Source of the DNA: Planctomycetales bacterium
Lineage (GTDB): Bacteria; Planctomycetota; Planctomycetia; Pirellulales; Lacipirellulaceae
Assembly: GCA_020427155.1 (NCBI GenBank)
Contig: JAGQOW010000004.1
Span: forward strand, 1-64,000
DNA: 64,000 nucleotides
Direction: 5' to 3'
The notes beneath the pieces were generated by a model. The model was not told the origin of the DNA and did not search any database. It worked only from the letters and a program-made list of their open reading frames with translations. Each line of letters begins with the position of its first letter. Position 1 is the stretch's first letter. The position numbers and the translations under genes were made by a program. Positions 27,201-35,612 of the stretch are shown here, piece by piece.

Positions 27201-27380
27201 CCGTTCGGCATCCCGGTACTCTCCTCGGTAGAGTTCTTCGATGCCGCGGTAATACGCTTGAGAAGGAGTTGAATTGATGAGTCCTTGCGCAGAAGCCATG
27301 CTAGCTGGCCATATACGGGCAGACACCAGCAGAGCACATAGCAAGATCCACCGCAGCAATCGACATCTTGGTGCTAGCAC
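24243..27380 (-). CDS. Large TPR-CHAT protein
   Basis: A 1045-residue secreted protein from GTG 27380, which has GAGGAA seven bases before it; the in-frame TTG at 27431 has no such site. A signal peptide ends near ASAQG. The first two thirds are helical TPR-like repeats (for example YYRGIEELYRGEYRDAERIF, MWGEVLYHQGRFGPALEQFDQA). The C-terminal third is a CHAT caspase-like domain: strand VVFHDTSNGLLGFLI, VVPTMGLAMGNAV, a candidate catalytic His in LLPAVHTIAERG, then the Cys in ELFLASCGLMSTGAQTVLLSRW. The tail after the domain is acidic and Ala/Glu-rich. CHAT proteins are peptidases, and here the fusion to TPRs suggests a regulated scaffold. Its substrate is unknown. Confidence 0.82.
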   Translation of the reverse strand: MLAPRCRLLRWILLCALLVSARIWPASMASAQGLINSTPSQAYYRGIEELYRGEYRDAERIFRSETRGAIKIGVTGRWVDSICYHAMWGEVLYHQGRFGPALEQFDQACTMFLQYPQWLLRVRFEQPPREDVSRLRRQQLPWGTSERQFTLGLFSSQMLISQGDLLSGNRAAQQGGVVQSAQLWRIDVIEVIRCTALAIRRRSELLGPLAAQDRISREMATRLNSGGAPPNHWSGAWIDLQQGLVSAGEGKSDLALKQLARAELIQGRFDHPLTCVALLEQGRIHMEQGNTSVAAKYFAEASYSAFYYDNPGIVDEAFKLGAANRLAGGIESVSAALDSVAAWARRERFDHIFARVSFALSEEQMTLGNWDAAAATIEVGQTRLRDARSGLLGSWSQFLAARIAAQQGRDTAPAALAAAIDQQLVMTPRNFQIGLANGRYDQQLLRDRSAADIYQSLLADPTPADWVFRPLETLSVLQTPHEAAFDRWLNALLSRNDLGTALEVTDLAKRRRFLGSLAWGGRLASLRDTLELPAHTLTPQIQVRRQDLLLKYPRYGEEQKAGQQLWASLKSRWLPALDEQSQSDLNKDWRAWSTSLQRREAMLNMIGLERVAVDPVFPPLSTAAELQAKLQPGQAVVVFHDTSNGLLGFLITAKGSTHWNCGPVGRLNKPLNDFLRSLGNYDASHDMTTKDLASDDWQATGKKLYRALFDGSSIDLESTDELIVVPDNLVWYVPLAALPAELEDRTAAMISLSKLRVVPTMGLAMGNAVVRRRVQRSGIVGRGIVPGDTEELQDESLTDLREAVLNPIALPTPSPIPTAQLASLLETLIVLDEIEIDPLRPLDWSPVPGGRAAQEDTLSHWLSLPQFGPQNILLPAVHTIAERGGRTSKRKASAAAPGHELFLASCGLMSTGAQTVLLSRWSVGGQSTLDLVREFIQELPHTTAADAWQRSVQVAMEMSIHPDAETRVKADLEAPPITAAHPFFWGGYLLIDAGAPAETDEAEPQDSPAEVAETKEAAVAAGEEAAETTEEERAEAGAEPEAEGP

Positions 27381-27739
27381 GATTCTGTTCCTCAGGCGCT
27401 GGCGCGAAAGTTCAATTAACCATTCTACCAATTGCGCTCAAAAATACGATTTCTGCCGCAATTGCCGCAGATTAGCCCTCTTGGTCCAAGCTATGGCATG
27501 CTTTTCCTGCCGCCTGCTTTGCTATCAGAGAAAACAAAGGGCATTTTGTCAGCTTGTGTGAAAGTTTAACGATCAGGACGACGATAACGATTATGCTCAC
27601 CGGCGGCAGAGTCGGTGACGGCCAATGCGTGTCGCACATTTGTGGTTCGCCAGCCGTAGAGGAGCTTGAGATTCGGGCAACCTCTCGGCAGCGCGCCTAT
27701 GTGCTACTTGCTAAAAATCCTCGGTCAGGAGCATCGATT
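27381..27739. other. Divergent spacer with half-palindrome motif
   Basis: No gene. Around 27431-27440 lies AATTGCGCTCAAA, similar to the palindromes upstream of two PEP-CTERM genes (35767, 39086). Nothing else is identified. Confidence 0.35.
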
Positions 27740-27982
27740 GTGAGTAACTCGTCTTCGCAACCTTCACGCAGTTTGGCAGCGATCGTTGCCTCGCTACTGA
27801 TTCTCGCATCGCTGACTGCCATGGGGTGTCAATCGGACATTGCAGGGCAGACGCTGCCGAGCCCGACTTACCTCAGCGACGACGTACAATACTACGCGCC
27901 TGGCCCCGAATTTAAGCTTGCTCGCGAAGCTGCTGCCCTCAAAGAGCAAGCAGCCAACCAAATCAGCGAGCCCCAACGCTAA
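27740..27982 (+). CDS. Small lipoprotein
   Basis: An 80-residue lipoprotein. The start is GTG 27740 with AGGAG eight bases upstream; the longer frame from 27554 has no such site. The signal helix LAAIVASLLILASLT is followed by the lipobox AMGC. The short mature part reads LPSPTYLSDDVQYYAPGPEFKLAREAAALKEQ, with a conserved-looking strand-helix layout. Function unknown. It is divergent from the CHAT gene. Confidence 0.72.
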   Translation: MSNSSSQPSRSLAAIVASLLILASLTAMGCQSDIAGQTLPSPTYLSDDVQYYAPGPEFKLAREAAALKEQAANQISEPQR

Positions 27983-28114
27983 AGTGTAATCAGGTCGTTC
28001 CTCCTGCCTGCTTTCCAAGCCCTCTAGTCTACCAATTTATTGCCGCTTGTCGCGATCGTCCCCACAGTGGTGAGAAAGCGACAGGGAAGGGGGGACGGCA
28101 CCCTAAGTGGCAGG

Positions 28115-28156
28115 CGTCTGAGATGCGTCGCGCGAAAGTGTCGCGCGTCTCAGACG
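28115..28156. repeat. Inverted repeat with internal direct repeat
   Basis: Arms CGTCTGAGA (28115-28123) and TCTCAGACG (28148-28156) flank two copies of TCGCGCG (28128-28134 and 28141-28147). It lies between the lipoprotein stop and the acetyltransferase stop, so it may act as a convergent terminator structure, although no T-run follows. Confidence 0.5.
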
Positions 28157-28178
28157 TCGTTGCCCGAGGGCTCGGCGA

Positions 28179-29315
28179 TCAAGCTCCTTTCGGCGCTGAC
28201 ACTGGATCGTTCGACCGAAGCCGTTGCTTCATCCAACGCGAAAACCGCACACCTTGCGATCGCCACGACCTCCAAGGATAGCAGGCGTAGCGATAACTTG
28301 TTTCGACTTCGGTGCGGAAACGGCGTTTGAAGGCAAAGTCTCCAATTCCCAAGTCGAGGGTCTGGTCATTGCGTTCAAAACTGTCCTCAATCAAGCGATT
28401 CATGAGAATCTTGCCGACTCCCTGTTGAGAGAACGCAGGATCGTAACCCATCCGTAGACCGAAGACGCGGCCGTGACGGTGATAGTTGTACTGGTAGGCG
28501 GCAGGTCTGCCATCGATTTTCAGTACCGCCATGTCAAGCATGCCTATTCTTGCAGCAGTGGCGTGGCAGTCGTGCAAGAAGCCTCGAACGTGTGGATGAC
28601 AAAGCGTGTTGCCCGTGGTGGACTTGCTTTGCCAGCTCTGCTGGGAGATCTGCATGCAGTCGTCGAAAAGATCCCATCGTGGCTGCCCGTCGCCCCAACC
28701 TTTGCCGGCAGGACGGTGCCGATGGAAAGTCACTTTGCCCGCCCGTTCCAGAACTCGTGTCTGACGGCGTATCTCATGACGCCATTTCTTGTTCAAGCTT
28801 GCTAGGTACGATTCGTAATCGGTTCCGGCAAATCGGATGACCGAATTGCTTTGATAGGCAATCTTCCGCGGCTGCCATCCGACGGCTCGGATGGCGCGCC
28901 CCGTAGCATTTCGATCGTGAGGCCCAGCCGCACTCCAGCGCAGGTCGATCATGTCCCAATCACGAGAAGTTTGGCTGAGGTGCTTCAGTGCCATGAACAT
29001 GCACGCAGATTGATCGGGACCAATCGGACCGTACCACATTCCCCAATCGCTCAGTGGATAAGTTAGTACACGGACATCGCCCACATGATACCGCTCGCGA
29101 TTGATACACAGTGGTACAATGCCAAAAGGGGTGCCGTCCGATCGAACAACGAGCACGCGCAATTGTTTGTCGTGGCCAAAGTGTTTCCAATACAATTGCA
29201 GCCAGTCGTAGGTGTGAAAAAATGACGCCCGCGGCGTTTTCGGCAGCAGCGAGTTCCAAACCAGCTGGTATTGCTCCAGTTCGTCAGGATCGTTGATTTC
29301 TACTACATCGGCCAT
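28179..29315 (-). CDS. GNAT-fold acetyltransferase, FemAB/CelD-like
   Basis: Predicted acetyltransferase of 378 residues from ATG 29315 (AGGTG upstream); the frame reaches 29591 without support. N-terminal lobe: FFHTYDWLQLYWKHFG, RVLVVRSDGTPFGIVPL. Middle: YESYLASLNKKWRHEIRRQTRVLERAG, the FemAB/CelD (PF13480) signature. C-terminal GNAT lobe: MAVLKIDGRPAAYQYNYHRHGRVFGLRMGYDP, then GVGKILMNRLIEDSFER and LDLGIGDFAFKRRF. Such enzymes in planctomycetes sit near exopolysaccharide genes and acylate sugars or wall components; here the neighbour is instead a nucleotide-metabolism gene, so the acceptor is unknown. Divergent from 29608. Confidence 0.85.
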   Translation of the reverse strand: MADVVEINDPDELEQYQLVWNSLLPKTPRASFFHTYDWLQLYWKHFGHDKQLRVLVVRSDGTPFGIVPLCINRERYHVGDVRVLTYPLSDWGMWYGPIGPDQSACMFMALKHLSQTSRDWDMIDLRWSAAGPHDRNATGRAIRAVGWQPRKIAYQSNSVIRFAGTDYESYLASLNKKWRHEIRRQTRVLERAGKVTFHRHRPAGKGWGDGQPRWDLFDDCMQISQQSWQSKSTTGNTLCHPHVRGFLHDCHATAARIGMLDMAVLKIDGRPAAYQYNYHRHGRVFGLRMGYDPAFSQQGVGKILMNRLIEDSFERNDQTLDLGIGDFAFKRRFRTEVETSYRYACYPWRSWRSQGVRFSRWMKQRLRSNDPVSAPKGA

Positions 29316-29607
29316 CCACAGCACCTGAAGAGTTCGCGTATCGATCGTCCGCAGCCTCACACCGCAAGGGCTGTGCCGATCGTTGCCGACGAGTCGAAAC
29401 ATGCTACGATGCACTTGAAAACGAGCATTCGGGCGAGCATGCTGCTCTTTCGCAGCGAGGAGAATGTTGCGGCAAGGCATCATGTTGCGTCCGAGCCACA
29501 CTGCGGTATTCAACGGAGCCCAGAGTTGGCCAGCCGCCGCGCTGCCAACGATGCCTCGGACGATGGGGCCTCGGACGAAAAGTTCGGACAATTAGGAAAG
29601 AATCAAC

Positions 29608-30780
29608 GTGGGCGAAACGCCTTGGACATCACTGATTGGGCAGCTTCACGCTAGTGATTATCAAATGGTTCTGGCCGTGACAGGCGGAGGAAGTAAAGCA
29701 ATCAGCCAATTGCTGGACCAGGCCGGCGCTTCGCGAACGCTACTCGAGGCCGTAATTCCCTACTCGCACTCTTCGCTCGCCGAGTGGCTAGGCGGACCGC
29801 CGGAGAAGTCTTGCAGCGAGGCAACGGCTCGTGCGATGAGCATGTCGGCTTGGCTGCGCGCTCGGCATTTGGCCGCCGACACCGACCCTCGACGCTTGAT
29901 AGGTGTTGGGGCAACCGCAAGTCTCGCTTCCGACCTGCCCAAACGCGGCGCCCATCGAGTCCATGTTGCGGTGCAGACAACTGCGCAAACTGCTACTTGC
30001 TCACTGCAGCTTAGCAAAGGGTGCCGCGACCGCAAAAAAGAACAGTGGCTAGCCGCCAAATGGATCTTGCTTGCCATCGGACGAGCCTGCCAAATCGACG
30101 ACTCGATCGCTGGCGAGTCCTTCGACGCTCAACTATTCGAGGAGGATGAGCTTCAATTCCATGTGCAGCCAGCGGCGCCGGAATGGGCTGACCTGTTGAT
30201 CGGCAACCTCCGTTGCTTCGCGGCGTCAGGACGACTTTCCCAAGACGCGCCACGAATCGTTTTCCCCGGAGCGTTCAACCCTCCTCATGCAGGACATCGG
30301 CGAATGGCCGAGATCGCCGCTGCCAAGATCGGCCAACCTGTGACTTTTGAGCTTTCGATCACCAACGTCGACAAGCTTCCGCTCGACTACATTTCAATGC
30401 ACCAGCGCATCGAAGGCTTCCAGGGCTGGGATAATCAAGCCGAGCTGATACTGACCGACGCTCCCACGTTTCAAGCGAAGTCGATCCTGTTTCCCGGATG
30501 TACGTTTGTCGTGGGGGCCGACACGATCGTGCGAATTGCCGACCCCACGTACTACGCTGGCAATGTTGCAGCCCGTGACGCTGCGATACGAACGATCGCT
30601 GATCTGAAATGTCGATTCTTGGTGTTTGGCCGCCATCAGCAAGACAAGTTTCTCACCCTGTCCGAGATGCAGTTACCGGGCTCGCTGCAAGCCCTCTGCG
30701 AGCAAGTCTCACAGAGCGAGTTCTGCAGTGAAATCTCCTCGACAAGCCTTCGGCAAAGACGAGGCAGGCACGAAAACTGA
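29608..30780 (+). CDS. CinA-like domain fused to nucleotidylyltransferase
   Basis: A 390-residue fusion. It starts with GTG 29608 (AGGAAAG seven bases upstream). Residues 1-165 resemble the C-terminal domain of CinA/PncC (VLAVTGGGSKAISQLLDQ, ATARAMSMSAWLRAR, IGVGATASL), whose known activity is NMN deamidase. Residues 220-390 form a HIGH-type nucleotidylyltransferase: IVFPGAFNPPHAGHRRMAEIA carries the HxGH motif, and FVVGADTIVRIADPTYY fits the nucleotide-site loop. NMN/NaMN adenylyltransferases (NadD) share that layout. The pairing suggests a bifunctional NAD salvage enzyme turning NMN to NaMN and then to NaAD. The CinA-like active site looks altered (TGGGSKAI in place of the usual ESLTGG), so activity is open. 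Confidence 0.78.
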   Translation: MGETPWTSLIGQLHASDYQMVLAVTGGGSKAISQLLDQAGASRTLLEAVIPYSHSSLAEWLGGPPEKSCSEATARAMSMSAWLRARHLAADTDPRRLIGVGATASLASDLPKRGAHRVHVAVQTTAQTATCSLQLSKGCRDRKKEQWLAAKWILLAIGRACQIDDSIAGESFDAQLFEEDELQFHVQPAAPEWADLLIGNLRCFAASGRLSQDAPRIVFPGAFNPPHAGHRRMAEIAAAKIGQPVTFELSITNVDKLPLDYISMHQRIEGFQGWDNQAELILTDAPTFQAKSILFPGCTFVVGADTIVRIADPTYYAGNVAARDAAIRTIADLKCRFLVFGRHQQDKFLTLSEMQLPGSLQALCEQVSQSEFCSEISSTSLRQRRGRHEN

Positions 30781-30837
30781 GAAAACTTCTTCAATTACCT
30801 CTAGACGCAGAGACCGATTGGCACAGCGATTTCCACG

Positions 30838-31854
30838 TTAGCGATTCTCGGCCAGTCGCGGCGGGGCAATCATCAGATCTTCGATGACTCGGGCCAGCAC
30901 TCGGGGATTTCCTTTGATGTGGACGTACTGATGCGACTTGCGGTTATCGGCTATCCATTGCGTGTGGCCGTCCGAATCGACGACGACTCGACCGCGTCCG
31001 GAAATCCCAAAAAGTTCTTGTTGCGGACCTCGAATCGCCAGCAGCACCGCAGTTTGATCGTAAGCAGGCTTTCCCTGGTCGATAGAAAATCCATCGTGAT
31101 AGGGCCGAAGTTCGAAGGCACGTCGCACAGGATTGCCTGCAGGAGCGCTCTTGAGATCGCCGCCGCACAGGAGAACATAACCCACCTCGAAGCCTGTCCA
31201 AGTGATGACGGTAGGCCACTGATTGACTACCGTGACAGCTGCTGCCGGGTCTAGCATGATGTTGGTTTCGGGGACCCGTGTGCGGGGAAATCCTCCTCCC
31301 ATAATTACGGCCGATTGTACTTTGGCTTCTACAAGTTCCATTCCAGACAACGGACTGATGGAGTCGGGCGGCGATCGCAACAGATCTTCCAGATTGCTCA
31401 AAGCCCCAACGCTGCAAACGACAACGCTATGATCAGGCTGGGCTGCCAAAGACTGTCGATAGATCTGAAGCGCATCTGGCATTTGGTCGTCAGGCTTTGC
31501 CGTGTGGGGGAAATCGTCGCGCAGTGCAGGCGTAAAGCTGCTGGAGCGTTTTGCGACAATCTTGGCGCCATCTTTGTCGGTGCCGATCGGAATATCAGGA
31601 CGCCCATACCAGTGGTTGATCGCCGAAACGGCCGCCGCCGAAGCCCCGGCCAGGCCCTTGCGGTTGGTAACGACCGCGAGAATCTCGGCTTCTCCCAAGT
31701 CGGCCAGAGCGTGTAGCACAGCCAGTGCGCCGACGTCGTCACAGTCGCTCGCCATGTCGGTATCGAAAATGATCTTTACCGGCGGCTCAGCTTCGGCCTG
31801 CGCGGCTAGCATCAAGTAGCAAACGATCATCCAAGGTGTTACTCGTTGTGTCAC
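30838..31854 (-). CDS. Secreted nucleoside hydrolase (IUNH family)
   Basis: A 338-residue inosine-uridine-preferring nucleoside hydrolase. The catalytic Asp cluster is complete in IIFDTDMASDCDDVGAL (residues 27-43; the metal-binding DxDxxxDxDD). Later features match the family, including VVCSVGALSNLEDLL, SAVIMGGGFPR and the ETNIMLDPAAAVTVVNQW site. A signal peptide (CYLMLAAQAEAE) suggests an exported form, which is common in planctomycetes. GTG 31854 has AGAGAGGAAG upstream. It ends 57 bases from the convergent fusion gene at 30780. Confidence 0.93.
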   Translation of the reverse strand: MTQRVTPWMIVCYLMLAAQAEAEPPVKIIFDTDMASDCDDVGALAVLHALADLGEAEILAVVTNRKGLAGASAAAVSAINHWYGRPDIPIGTDKDGAKIVAKRSSSFTPALRDDFPHTAKPDDQMPDALQIYRQSLAAQPDHSVVVCSVGALSNLEDLLRSPPDSISPLSGMELVEAKVQSAVIMGGGFPRTRVPETNIMLDPAAAVTVVNQWPTVITWTGFEVGYVLLCGGDLKSAPAGNPVRRAFELRPYHDGFSIDQGKPAYDQTAVLLAIRGPQQELFGISGRGRVVVDSDGHTQWIADNRKSHQYVHIKGNPRVLARVIEDLMIAPPRLAENR

Positions 31855-31900
31855 GTCGTACTTCCTCTCTCCGTTAAGACTAATAGAAACATTGAACTGG

Positions 31901-32986
31901 CTAATTCTCCCAGTTTTCTATCGTGGCTCGCAAGTTCTCGATCGAGGTTTGCTGTATCGAAAGGCAGCGCGCCGCAGCGGCTTGCTCAAGCGTGGCAATC
32001 TGCTCGGACGAGCAGCGAATCGCTGCCCGCATTCCCTCGCTAAGCTTGCCGCCTTCATGCTCGATGCAGGCTCCCTCGATCCGGTAGGCTCGTGCCAGCT
32101 CCCGCTCGACGACGCTTGCCTTAGCCAATCCAAGAGCCACAAAAATGGCACTTGTGATCACATCGTGGTAATGCCTTTCGCTCACTTGCTCTTCAAAACG
32201 GTCGATGAGCGGAAGCACAAAATCGACGGCCTGCAGTTCTTTGAAATACTGCTCATGCGAGCTGTTCTCTACAAACTCGAAGTAGTCTCGCACGCCCCGT
32301 TCCTGGATTGCTTGCTGAAACCTCGCGCTGTCTGCCGTCGCGTGTCGCCCCAGGATCTTCACTCGGAAGTTCGTGTCTCCTGACTCAACTAGCTCGGCAA
32401 CAGCGCGCACTAGCGCAAGGTAGTTTCTCCCAGTAAACCGCAAGGTTCCTGAGACACAGAACACTCGCGGCTGCCCCTCCTCTCTTTCAATCGGCGTGGA
32501 AAACTCGGCATAGGTCAGTGGAGAAACCCAGGGCAGCTGATACTTCGCTCCGATTGCTTCGCTAAGCACCATGGCCTGATGCCCCTGCTTCAAAAAACTC
32601 TTCAGTCGCCGTTTGCGGAGGCCGCTCTCGGGAATATGCAAAACCGTAAGGACACGTCGGCAAAGCTGCGAAATGGCACTCGTCAGCGCCAGCTCGACTC
32701 GAAAAGTGTTCAAGTAAACCAGATCGTAGTTACGCAAGAACTGCAATGATCGATAGCCACGAAACCACCGATCGGCGAAGTAGGCGAAATCTCCTTTGCC
32801 GTACTCCGGAGGAAGGAACTCATGCACTTCGTACTCAAGATCGGGCAATAGCTGCGACACTTCCTTGAAGTTGGGCGTCGTACTATGGACCTCCACTTGA
32901 TAGCCCAGCGACTGAAAATAGTAAATCATCGAGGGAATAACGTGATCGTGCCCAGAAATCATTTCTACGATAGCACACGATTTCAT
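31901..32986 (-). CDS. Glycosyltransferase (GT-B fold, GT4-like)
   Basis: A 361-residue protein with no signal peptide. The N-terminal Rossmann part begins MKSCAIVEMISGHDHVIPSMIYYFQSLGYQVEVHS, with YDLVYLNTFR and VLHIPESGL. The C-terminal part has FCVSGTLRFTGRNYLALVRAV, KILGRHATADSARF and YFKELQAVDFVLPLID. This is the two-lobed pattern of GT4-type transferases without a full EX7E motif: GTLRFTGRNYL is the strand before the donor loop. Donor and acceptor are unknown. It lies 46 bases upstream of the nucleoside hydrolase in the same direction, but the functions do not suggest a shared pathway. Confidence 0.6.
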   Translation of the reverse strand: MKSCAIVEMISGHDHVIPSMIYYFQSLGYQVEVHSTTPNFKEVSQLLPDLEYEVHEFLPPEYGKGDFAYFADRWFRGYRSLQFLRNYDLVYLNTFRVELALTSAISQLCRRVLTVLHIPESGLRKRRLKSFLKQGHQAMVLSEAIGAKYQLPWVSPLTYAEFSTPIEREEGQPRVFCVSGTLRFTGRNYLALVRAVAELVESGDTNFRVKILGRHATADSARFQQAIQERGVRDYFEFVENSSHEQYFKELQAVDFVLPLIDRFEEQVSERHYHDVITSAIFVALGLAKASVVERELARAYRIEGACIEHEGGKLSEGMRAAIRCSSEQIATLEQAAAARCLSIQQTSIENLRATIENWEN

Positions 32987-33349
32987 CGCGATGTTTCTTT
33001 CTTGTCACTCAGGAGTCGTTGCTGTGCCGCCCAATTGCCAGTCGTTCGACCCGCAGCTTAATCGGTACGCGCTCGATCGTGGTAGACCGGAAACGGACAA
33101 TTGCAGCGATCAGTCCCAGTTGCTCTCCAGCAAGGGCAACTATGGTTTAGCGGCAGTAGCCGAATTATTCTGCTTTGTTCGACCTGCTGCTCAAATGGCC
33201 CACGGTTTGGATGCAGGACTACGAGTCGCAATCTACCTCTGCGCATCCCGGGTACCGCATTGGACAGCGGTTGCTTACACTTGTCTGCACCTTGCCGCAG
33301 CTCGAAGGCCGCGTTGCAAGGCGGCCTCTTTCCAAGAAAGCGAATTATC
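32987..33349. other. Spacer between glycosyltransferase and DUF5690 gene
   Basis: No gene is convincing here; the frame upstream of the GTG at 33350 is the only long ORF and has no domain. No clear promoter or hairpin. Confidence 0.3.
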
Positions 33350-34717
33350 GTGGACTCTAAGCAATCTCTCGTTACCGGCTTCCTCGAGCGTGCTCCACGC
33401 CCTGTGCTCAACAGCTACGCGGTGTTGTTTTCATTTTCGACTTATTTTTGCATGTACGCCTTCCGCAAGCCTTTTGTGGCGGGAACCTATGAAGGATTTA
33501 CTTTTCTGGACACGCAAATCGAGCTTAAAACTGCGCTGGTGATCAGCCAGATTGCCGGCTACGGTCTGGCGAAGTTCCTGGGAATCAAGTTCTGCTCGGA
33601 AATGACCCGGCAACGTCGGGCTGCCGTCCTTTGCCTGTTGATCGTCGCCGCCGAGCTTAGCCTCATGTTGTTCGCTGTGGTTCCCCAGTCGCTGAAACTG
33701 GCGGCGATCTTTCTCAACGGCCTGCCGCTGGGCATGGTCTGGGGGTTGGTGGTTTGGTATCTGGAAGGACGCCGCACCTCGGAATTGCTGCTAGCCGGTT
33801 TGAGTTGCTCGTTCATTGTTTCCAGCGGAGTTGTGAAAGACGTCGGGCGCTCGCTGCTGGCCGGCGATTCGTTTCGCCTCTATTTCTTGGTGATTCCTAA
33901 CCCCTTTGCGCAGGTCCCCGAATTCTGGATGCCGTGCGTGACAGGGCTACTGTTTCTCCTGCCCTTCTTACTGTCGGTATGGATGCTCGACAAATTGCCT
34001 GAACCGACCCTGGAAGATCGAGAGGAACGCTCGGCACGCGATCCGATGGGAGCTGCACAACGCACCGACTTCCTGAGGCGGTTCTTGCCAGGCATGCTGC
34101 TGCTGTTGGTTACCTATTTTTTTGTCACCGCGTTTCGAGACTTTCGCGACAACTATATGGTGGAAGTCTTCGATCAACTCGACTATCCCTACGAATTGAA
34201 CAAAGACATCATCACTCGTTCAGAAATGCAGGTCGCCTTTGGGGTGATCCTCTCGTTGGGATTGCTCTACCGCTTTCGGGACAACCGCCATGGGCTGATC
34301 GGCGTTTTTTCGGTGATGATCATTGGTCTCGCCATGCTGGGCGGCAGTACGCTGTTGCTTCAGCAGGGCGTCCTGAGTGGTTTCTGGTGGATGACGCTGG
34401 TCGGCTTGGGCTCCTATCTGGCCTATGTCCCCTTTAGTTCGGTGCTCTTCGATCGGTTGCTTGCTACGACGCGCACGGTAGGGACCGCCGTGTTTGCTAT
34501 CTACGTTGCCGACACCATCGGGTACGTGGGTAGCATCGCGGTGCAGGTGTTTCGCGACGTGGTGACCAGCGATACCTCGCGGCTAGACTTTATGTGCCAG
34601 TTCAGTTACTTCATGTCGGTATTTGGCACGGTGGCGATGGTCTTGGCCTGTATCTACTTTGTCGGCAAAACCAAGGCTGCCCCTCCCGCAGAGCCTTGCG
34701 CTGCCGACGGCAGCTGA
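33350..34717 (+). CDS. DUF5690-like MFS-type membrane protein
   Basis: A 455-residue polytopic membrane protein with 10-12 hydrophobic segments. The start FLERAPRPVLNSYAVLFSFSTYFCMYAFRKPF and the MFS-style loops fit DUF5690, a family seen in Bacteroidetes and planctomycetes; I recall it from memory and cannot check it here. The loop GIKFCSEMTRQRRA looks like the MFS signature between helices 2 and 3. The start is GTG 33350 with an AAGAAAG-type site; the frame reaches 33101 but its N-terminal 83 residues lack membrane character. Substrate unknown. It is followed by the convergent terminator of the PEP-CTERM gene. Confidence 0.65.
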   Translation: MDSKQSLVTGFLERAPRPVLNSYAVLFSFSTYFCMYAFRKPFVAGTYEGFTFLDTQIELKTALVISQIAGYGLAKFLGIKFCSEMTRQRRAAVLCLLIVAAELSLMLFAVVPQSLKLAAIFLNGLPLGMVWGLVVWYLEGRRTSELLLAGLSCSFIVSSGVVKDVGRSLLAGDSFRLYFLVIPNPFAQVPEFWMPCVTGLLFLLPFLLSVWMLDKLPEPTLEDREERSARDPMGAAQRTDFLRRFLPGMLLLLVTYFFVTAFRDFRDNYMVEVFDQLDYPYELNKDIITRSEMQVAFGVILSLGLLYRFRDNRHGLIGVFSVMIIGLAMLGGSTLLLQQGVLSGFWWMTLVGLGSYLAYVPFSSVLFDRLLATTRTVGTAVFAIYVADTIGYVGSIAVQVFRDVVTSDTSRLDFMCQFSYFMSVFGTVAMVLACIYFVGKTKAAPPAEPCAADGS

Positions 34718-34773
34718 TCTTCCCGCCCACTCTTGCTCCCGCGCGTTGGGCGACGATCCCACAATGGTCCTAC

Positions 34774-34806
34774 AAAAAAACCGCCATGCTGAGGGGAGCA
34801 TGGCGG
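34774..34806 (-). terminator. Rho-independent terminator of the PEP-CTERM gene
   Basis: CCGCCATGCT (34781-34790) pairs perfectly with AGCATGGCGG (34797-34806), and on the minus strand it is followed by seven T (34780-34774). It begins 68 bases after the stop at 34875. Confidence 0.92.
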
Positions 34807-34874
34807 CTTTGGGAGGGAGACTAGACTAAAAACTTGACTCGCCAATTGCCATTGCAATCAGCCCGTCTCTGCAT

Positions 34875-35612
34875 CTAGCTGCGGCGACGTCGCGACCCGG
34901 CAAGCAAGGCCACGCCACCCATACCGATCAATGCGATCGAAGTGGGCTCGGGAATCTGTTTTTCCCACATCACGCCAGCCAACCGCTGCGAAACGAAACT
35001 ATTCGCATTGGCATCTTGCGTCATCGTGTAAGTAACGCCGGCAGTCATTTGCACTGAACCGAGCAGGAACCACGCATTGTTGGCTCCGCCAACAAAGGCC
35101 GCGCCTGGGTCTAGGTCCGCGCCGGTACCGCCGTCGTTCAAATTAACGGCGTTCAAGACGACCGGTGCACCGTCACCTGTGATCGTAAAGTTCGAACCGG
35201 CCACGTTCACATTCGCCGAAGAAGGAACCGTAACGTACACATTGTACAAGCCTGAGCCGCCGCCGACGGCGCCGCTGGCCAGTTCGGTTCCAAAACCCGT
35301 GACAGAACCAAGCAGCGACCCTGCTGCGGGAAAGAAATTGTCGGCGTCCGTACCCGGGGTGTAAGACATGATGTAGGTGTCACCAAAGTTGAGGCCGTTG
35401 CCGCCAAAGATACTTTGGTGAGGTGGCAAACCGACTGCATAACTCAGAGCGCTAGAACTGGCTGAGGTCGTATCGCCGCCGAAGCTGAAATTCGGATGGA
35501 GCACCTGAGTTGCGCTCGTATCAAGATCAACCGCCGCGACAAAAGCCGCCTGCGACTGCGTCGCGCAGAGCAACATCGCGCTCAACGCAACAAGTAAAAG
35601 CTTTATTCTCAT
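34875..35612 (-). CDS. PEP-CTERM secreted protein
   Basis: A 245-residue protein from ATG 35612 (GGAGGG upstream; the longer frame to 35768 is unlikely). Signal peptide IKLLLVALSAMLLCATQSQA. The mature part is Gly/Ser/Asn-rich with no recognised domain: beta-rich stretches such as GSVTGFGTELASGAVGGG, NVYVTVPSSANVNV and VQMTAGVTYTM, ending in the PEP-CTERM signal IPEPTSIALIGMGGVALLAGSRRRRS. Probably cleaved by an exosortase and exported to the cell surface. A palindrome of possible regulatory role lies 155 bases upstream (35767-35782). Confidence 0.9.
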   Translation of the reverse strand: MRIKLLLVALSAMLLCATQSQAAFVAAVDLDTSATQVLHPNFSFGGDTTSASSSALSYAVGLPPHQSIFGGNGLNFGDTYIMSYTPGTDADNFFPAAGSLLGSVTGFGTELASGAVGGGSGLYNVYVTVPSSANVNVAGSNFTITGDGAPVVLNAVNLNDGGTGADLDPGAAFVGGANNAWFLLGSVQMTAGVTYTMTQDANANSFVSQRLAGVMWEKQIPEPTSIALIGMGGVALLAGSRRRRS

